Shown here: in pieces, positions 60,209 through 64,000 of the stretch
Layout of the letters: every line of letters starts with the position of its first letter
Numbering within the stretch: the stretch's first letter is position 1
Assembly: GCA_900544675.1 (NCBI GenBank)
Contig: UQVZ01000010.1
Coordinates: 1 to 64,000 of the forward strand
DNA: 64,000 bases
Reading direction: 5' to 3'
Source of the DNA: an uncultured Bacteroides sp.
Lineage (GTDB): Bacteria > Bacteroidota > Bacteroidia > Bacteroidales > Bacteroidaceae
The notes under the pieces: generated by a model
The model's database searches: none
Told to the model about the DNA's origin: nothing
Seen by the model: only the letters and a program-made list of their open reading frames with translations
Translations under genes and position numbers: made by a program

Positions 60209-60703
60209 ATGTTGCTGAAGACAATAAAGAAGAAATTTATTCGCGAGCTTACCGTGGCTGGAGTTATCCTGACGGCGTTGGTAGGATTGGTTTACCATTT
60301 CCTCGTTCCGCAGTGGTATTTCTCTTGTTTCCCGCTGGTTCCGGTATTTTTCTATGCTTTTGGCTTTTTATACATTTACCTGTTTCTTTTCAGCTATCAG
60401 CTGGGAGCAGACAAAATAGCGATGACTTATCTGATATGCAAGGTGCTGAAATTGATATTAAGTGCTTTGGTGCTGGTTTTCTACGGATTTGTAATAGGAG
60501 AGGATGTGGTGGCGTTTGTGGCTGCTTTTGTCTTTTACTATTTTGCGTTTCTGTTTTTTGAGACTCGTTTCTTCCTTCGTTTCGAAGCGGAACTGAAATT
60601 AAGTAAACAAGTTAAAAATGAAAAAAATACGGTACATAGTATTGACGCTGCTGCTGTTGCTGGCAATTCCGGCAACGACGCTGAAAGCGGAGACCGGCGG
60701 TGA
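60209..60703 (+). CDS. AtpI-like membrane protein of the ATP synthase operon
   Basis: ATG 60209 (MLLKTIKKKFIREL) opens a 164-residue protein with four hydrophobic segments (~14-34, 42-62, 75-95, 100-122) and a polar tail. The position between atpC and atpB is that of atpI, which helps c-ring assembly. Similarity is by topology only. Its last 86 bp overlap the start of atpB (60618) in a different frame, so the two are translationally linked. The longer frame from 60119 is less likely. Confidence 0.7.
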   Translation: MLLKTIKKKFIRELTVAGVILTALVGLVYHFLVPQWYFSCFPLVPVFFYAFGFLYIYLFLFSYQLGADKIAMTYLICKVLKLILSALVLVFYGFVIGEDVVAFVAAFVFYYFAFLFFETRFFLRFEAELKLSKQVKNEKNTVHSIDAAAVAGNSGNDAESGDRR

Positions 60704-61679
60704 AGGGGAAATAGATGTGAACGAATTGATTTTCGGTCATATCGGTGACGCTTACGAGTGGCACGTAGTCACTTTGGGCGATACCCACCTGACCATTCCG
60801 CTTCCGGTCATCGTGAAAAGCAGTACAGGCTGGCATGTGTTCTGTTCTTCCCGCCTGGAAGAAGGCAAGGAGTACGAAGGCCTGTATATCGCTGAAGGCG
60901 GAGCCAACGACGGCAAGATAGTAGAGCGGAATGCTGCCGGTGAAGAGGTGAGGCCGTTAGACATTTCCATTACCAAAAACGTGTTGGGCTTGTTCATAAA
61001 CAGCACCTTATTGGTGGTGATTATGCTGAGCTGCGCGCGCTGGTATAAGAAACACGCTTTAGAGCAAGGCGCTCCGAAGGGTGGCGTGGGGATGATCGAA
61101 GCTACGGTAATGTCCATCTACAACGATGTGATTAAAGGTTGCGTAGGTGAGGATTACAAACGGTATGCGCCTTATTTGCTGACCGCTTTCTTCTTTGTGC
61201 TGGTGAACAACCTGATGGGACTGATTCCGATATTCCCGGGCGGTGCTACGGTGACGGGTAATATAGCCGTGACGTTGGTATTGGCTCTGTGTACGTTCCT
61301 TTTTACCAACTTGTTTGGTACGAAGGCATATTGGAAGGACATTTTCTGGCCCGAAGTCCCTACCTGGCTGAAGGTTCCTATACCTATGATGCCGTTGATT
61401 GAATTCTTCGGTATATTCACTAAACCGTTTGCCCTGATGATTCGTCTTTTTGCCAATATGATGGCGGGCCATGCTGCCATGTTGAGCTTGATTGCGATTA
61501 TCTTCATTACGGTCAAGGCAGGTGCTGTCATCAATGGCTCTATGACGGTAGTGGCTGTGGCATTCGGTATTTTCATGAATGCGCTCGAACTTTTGGTCGC
61601 ATTCATCCAAGCGTACGTGTTCACGATGCTTTCGGCGGTGTTTATCGGTCTGTCGAGAGTGAAAGGACACAATGAATGA
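60618..61679 (+). CDS. atpB: F-type ATP synthase subunit a
   Basis: The proton-channel stator subunit. It has a signal-like helix (~1-25) and about 100 extracytoplasmic residues before the first standard helix, so it is longer (353) than E. coli subunit a. The essential Arg lies in PFALMIRLFANMMAGHAAM. The extension is typical of Bacteroidetes. Confidence 0.95.
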   Translation: MKKIRYIVLTLLLLLAIPATTLKAETGGEGEIDVNELIFGHIGDAYEWHVVTLGDTHLTIPLPVIVKSSTGWHVFCSSRLEEGKEYEGLYIAEGGANDGKIVERNAAGEEVRPLDISITKNVLGLFINSTLLVVIMLSCARWYKKHALEQGAPKGGVGMIEATVMSIYNDVIKGCVGEDYKRYAPYLLTAFFFVLVNNLMGLIPIFPGGATVTGNIAVTLVLALCTFLFTNLFGTKAYWKDIFWPEVPTWLKVPIPMMPLIEFFGIFTKPFALMIRLFANMMAGHAAMLSLIAIIFITVKAGAVINGSMTVVAVAFGIFMNALELLVAFIQAYVFTMLSAVFIGLSRVKGHNE

Positions 61680-61725
61680 TAAAGACAATAAATTAAAAGT
61701 ATAACCAATTAAAATTTTTAGAATT

Positions 61726-61980
61726 ATGTTATTATCAGTTTTATTGCAGGCTGCTGCAGGTGTTGGCATTAGTAAATTGGGCGCTGCTATCGGCGCAGGT
61801 ATTGCAGTATTGGGTGCAGGTATCGGTATCGGTAAAATCGGTGGTGCCGCCATGGAAGCTATGGCTCGTCAGCCGGAAGCATCAGGCGATTTGCGTATGA
61901 ACATGATTATCGCCGCTGCCTTGGTCGAAGGTGTTGCCCTGATTGCAATCGTGGTTTGTTTGTTGACATTGTTCTTGTAA
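61726..61980 (+). CDS. atpE: F-type ATP synthase subunit c
   Basis: An 84-residue hairpin of two membrane helices joined by the polar loop ARQPE. The ion-binding carboxylate is the Glu in AALVEGVALIAI. The residue after it is Gly, not Ser/Thr, and the helix-1 Gln of Na+ types is not evident, so proton coupling is the better reading. Confidence 0.96.
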   Translation: MLLSVLLQAAAGVGISKLGAAIGAGIAVLGAGIGIGKIGGAAMEAMARQPEASGDLRMNMIIAAALVEGVALIAIVVCLLTLFL

Positions 61981-61993
61981 AAATTAGTAGATT

Positions 61994-62497
61994 ATGGGAT
62001 TATTAACTCCGGATCCGGGTCTGGTGTTTTGGATGATTATCACGTTCGGAGTCGTTTTCGTCCTGTTGGCGAAATACGGTTTCCCCGTAATCATTAAAGC
62101 AGTAGAGGACCGGAAAGCATATATTGACAATTCGCTCAAGGCGGCACGTGAAGCCAACGAACAGTTGGCCAACGTGAAGCTGGAAGGCGAAAAGATTCTG
62201 GCTCAGGCACGCGAAGAGCAGAACCGTATCTTGAGCGAGGCAGCCGTTACGCGCGACCGCATCGTGAAAGACGCTCAGGATAAGGCTATCACCGAAGGCC
62301 AGCGTCTGATGGCGGAAATCAAGAAGCAGATTGAGACAGAGAAAGAAAGTGCAATCCGCGATATCCGTCGTCAGGTAGCTGTACTCTCGGTAGAGATTGC
62401 CGAAAAGGTGATGCGCAGCAAACTTTCCGATGCCAAAGAGCAGAATGCTTTGATTGACCGTATGCTGGATGAAATGCTTGAATCTTCAAAAAAATAA
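61994..62497 (+). CDS. atpF: F-type ATP synthase subunit b
   Basis: A peripheral-stalk subunit: one N-terminal membrane helix (~10-30, PGLVFWMIITFGVVFVLLA) and a long charged coiled coil to residue 167. It starts 13 bp after atpE. Confidence 0.95.
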   Translation: MGLLTPDPGLVFWMIITFGVVFVLLAKYGFPVIIKAVEDRKAYIDNSLKAAREANEQLANVKLEGEKILAQAREEQNRILSEAAVTRDRIVKDAQDKAITEGQRLMAEIKKQIETEKESAIRDIRRQVAVLSVEIAEKVMRSKLSDAKEQNALIDRMLDEMLESSKK

Positions 62498-62504
62498 ATA
62501 GGTT

Positions 62505-63062
62505 ATGAATACGGGAGTTGTTTCCAGACGTTATGCGAAGGCGTTGCTTGCTTATGCCAAAGCGGCAAAGAAAGAAGACAAGGTTTACCAGGAGGTGAGG
62601 ACACTTGCCGGATACTTTGACCGTGTAGCTGGCTTGCGCCATGCGGTGGAGAATCCTGTATTGGATATCCAGACAAAACTGAAACTGCTGCGCGAAGCTG
62701 CCGGCGGAAAAAGTGTGAGCAACGAGCTGATGCGTTTCTTCAGTCTGGTATTGGAAGAAAAAAGAGAAAAATTCTTGCAGTTCATGACCTGGTCATACAT
62801 TGACCTGTATCGTGAGGATAAAAACATTCTCATTGGCAAGTTGACGACTGCTGTGCCCTCGCCCAAATTGGAGGCTTATCTGACGAAAGTATTGTCGGAA
62901 AAAAACGGCAATGCGACCATTGAGCTGGAAACGAAGGTAGACCCCAACTTGATAGGAGGATATGTTGTCGAGGTGGCTGGACGCAGGATGGATGCCAGCG
63001 TATCCAATCAGCTGCAACGCATCGAACAGCAGTTTATAGCGAAAAACAGGAGAATCATTTAA
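62505..63062 (+). CDS. atpH: F-type ATP synthase subunit delta
   Basis: A 185-residue OSCP/delta subunit that ties the stalk to F1. The start VVSRRYAKALLAYAKAAKK and the end VDPNLIGGYVVEVAGRRMDASVSNQLQRI match the family. It begins 7 bp after atpF. Confidence 0.95.
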   Translation: MNTGVVSRRYAKALLAYAKAAKKEDKVYQEVRTLAGYFDRVAGLRHAVENPVLDIQTKLKLLREAAGGKSVSNELMRFFSLVLEEKREKFLQFMTWSYIDLYREDKNILIGKLTTAVPSPKLEAYLTKVLSEKNGNATIELETKVDPNLIGGYVVEVAGRRMDASVSNQLQRIEQQFIAKNRRII

Positions 63063-63146
63063 TGGAATTTTCAGAAACAGGAAAAGGAGGGGCTCTGTTC
63101 CTCCGGCTTCTGTTCCTGATTTTCAATTTTCAATTTAATTAAGCTT

Positions 63147-64000
63147 ATGCCAGAAAATAATAATATAAAACCCAGTGAAGTTTCCGAAGTGTTGCTCCAG
63201 CAGTTGCAGGGGATTGATACTTCGTTGAAATTCGATGAAGTGGGCACCGTGCTTCAGGTGAGCGATGGCGTGGCTCGTATTTACGGATTGCGTAATGCCG
63301 AAGCCAATGAGTTGCTTCAGTTCGAAAACGGTCTCATGGGAGTCGTGATGAATCTGGAGGAAGACAATGTCGGAGCCGTATTGCTGGGTCCGACCGATCA
63401 GGTGAAGGAAGGTATGGTGGTGAAGCGCACCAATCGTATCGCCTCGATTAATGTAGGCGAAGGCATGTTGGGACGTGTCATCGACCCGTTGGGCGTGCCT
63501 TTGGACGGCCGTGGCGAAATCGGAGGAGATACCTGCGAAATGCCCTTGGAACGCAAGGCACCTGGAGTTATCTTCCGTCAGCCGGTGACCGAGCCGTTGC
63601 AGACAGGTCTGAAGGCTATCGATGCCATGATTCCTATCGGCCGCGGACAGCGTGAGTTGATTATCGGCGACCGCCAGACAGGTAAGACGGCTATTGCCAT
63701 CGATACCATTATCAACCAACGTCATAATTACGAAGCCGGCGACCCGGTATATTGTATCTATGTAGCAGTAGGACAGAAAGGTTCTACCGTAGCCAGCCTG
63801 GTTAATGTATTGCGCGAAAAAGGTGCTATGGATTATACCATAGTGGTAGCCGCTACCGCTTCCGACCCTGCTGCGTTGCAATATTTTGCTCCGTTCGCAG
63901 GCGCTGCTATCGGCGAGTATTTCCGCGATACCGGCCGTCATGCCCTGGTAGTTTACGACGACTTGTCGAAGCAGGCCGTCGCTTATCGTGAGGTGTCTTT
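63147..64000 (+). CDS. atpA: F-type ATP synthase subunit alpha (cut by window end)
   Basis: The first ~284 codons of the non-catalytic nucleotide-binding subunit, starting MPENNNIKPSEVSEV. Walker A GDRQTGKTAIA is at ~177. The frame runs open through the window edge. The 84-bp gap to atpH contains a small hairpin (GGAGG/CCTCC near 63087-63101). atpG should follow beyond the window. Confidence 0.95.
   Translation, partial: MPENNNIKPSEVSEVLLQQLQGIDTSLKFDEVGTVLQVSDGVARIYGLRNAEANELLQFENGLMGVVMNLEEDNVGAVLLGPTDQVKEGMVVKRTNRIASINVGEGMLGRVIDPLGVPLDGRGEIGGDTCEMPLERKAPGVIFRQPVTEPLQTGLKAIDAMIPIGRGQRELIIGDRQTGKTAIAIDTIINQRHNYEAGDPVYCIYVAVGQKGSTVASLVNVLREKGAMDYTIVVAATASDPAALQYFAPFAGAAIGEYFRDTGRHALVVYDDLSKQAVAYREVS

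Noticed and set aside
61726..61980. Sodium-driven ATP synthase
   Set aside because: Subunit c has Gly after the ion-binding Glu and lacks the Gln and Ser/Thr ligands of sodium types.

Overview
The window comes from a member of the Bacteroidales, most likely a gut Bacteroides or Phocaeicola. Direct signs are tandem SusC/SusD genes, many lipoprotein signal peptides, and upstream regions carrying the Bacteroidetes promoter pair (TTTG at -33 and TAnnTTTG at -7) in place of the E. coli -35/-10 pair. Family-specific genes agree: DUF4369/TlpA lipoproteins, S46 dipeptidyl peptidases, a 58-residue histone H1-like protein, and the atpD-C-(I)-B-E-F-H-A order. I found no tRNA, rRNA or CRISPR array.

1-~3104: the right-hand part of an integrated mobilizable element. 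It holds a hairpin-rich oriT candidate, a MobV relaxase and a membrane-anchored PDZ protein with a degenerate aspartyl-protease fold. Its right end has fused to, and cut off, a susC gene (3069-5117, minus strand). The rest of the element and the missing susC 3' part would lie left of the window. 5118-10313: an intact SusC/SusD pair (minus strand) next to the truncated SusC copy, with tandem palindromes between them. 10314-14642: a dyad-rich regulatory region, a Trp/Tyr/Gly-rich exported protein, a FadL-like barrel, and a coupled DUF3990/DUF3791 pair that looks like a toxin-antitoxin module. 14682-19177: divergent GH43 and GH35 glycosidases.

19442-24058: a glycogen-type cluster (debranching enzyme, GT4 glycosyltransferase, GH57 amylase). 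24132-25442: a zinc-type CDF exporter and a histone H1-like protein. 25539-31502: a very large double sensor kinase, its response regulator, and an overlapping membrane protein. 31699-32793: a TlpA-like thioredoxin lipoprotein.

32887-37487: the hisG-hisD-hisC-hisB operon (minus), preceded by a clear promoter, a 15-residue leader peptide with five His codons, and an intrinsic terminator, which together form a textbook attenuator. 37573-41809: a TPR protein, GlnRS and a DUF4369 lipoprotein. 42001-46448: two tandem S46 dipeptidyl peptidases whose S1 residues differ (Gly, DPP7-like; Arg, DPP11-like).

46511-53838: housekeeping genes (FtsB-like, dnaX, a WcaJ-type sugar-phosphate transferase, a nucleoside-type MFS permease, a bifunctional nuclease, rsmE). 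53856-57284: a DUF4836 lipoprotein with an ABC ATPase and an FtsX-like permease. 57285-58293: a 4 x 22-bp tandem repeat and yjbQ. 58294-64000: the F-type ATP synthase operon, running off the window inside atpA.
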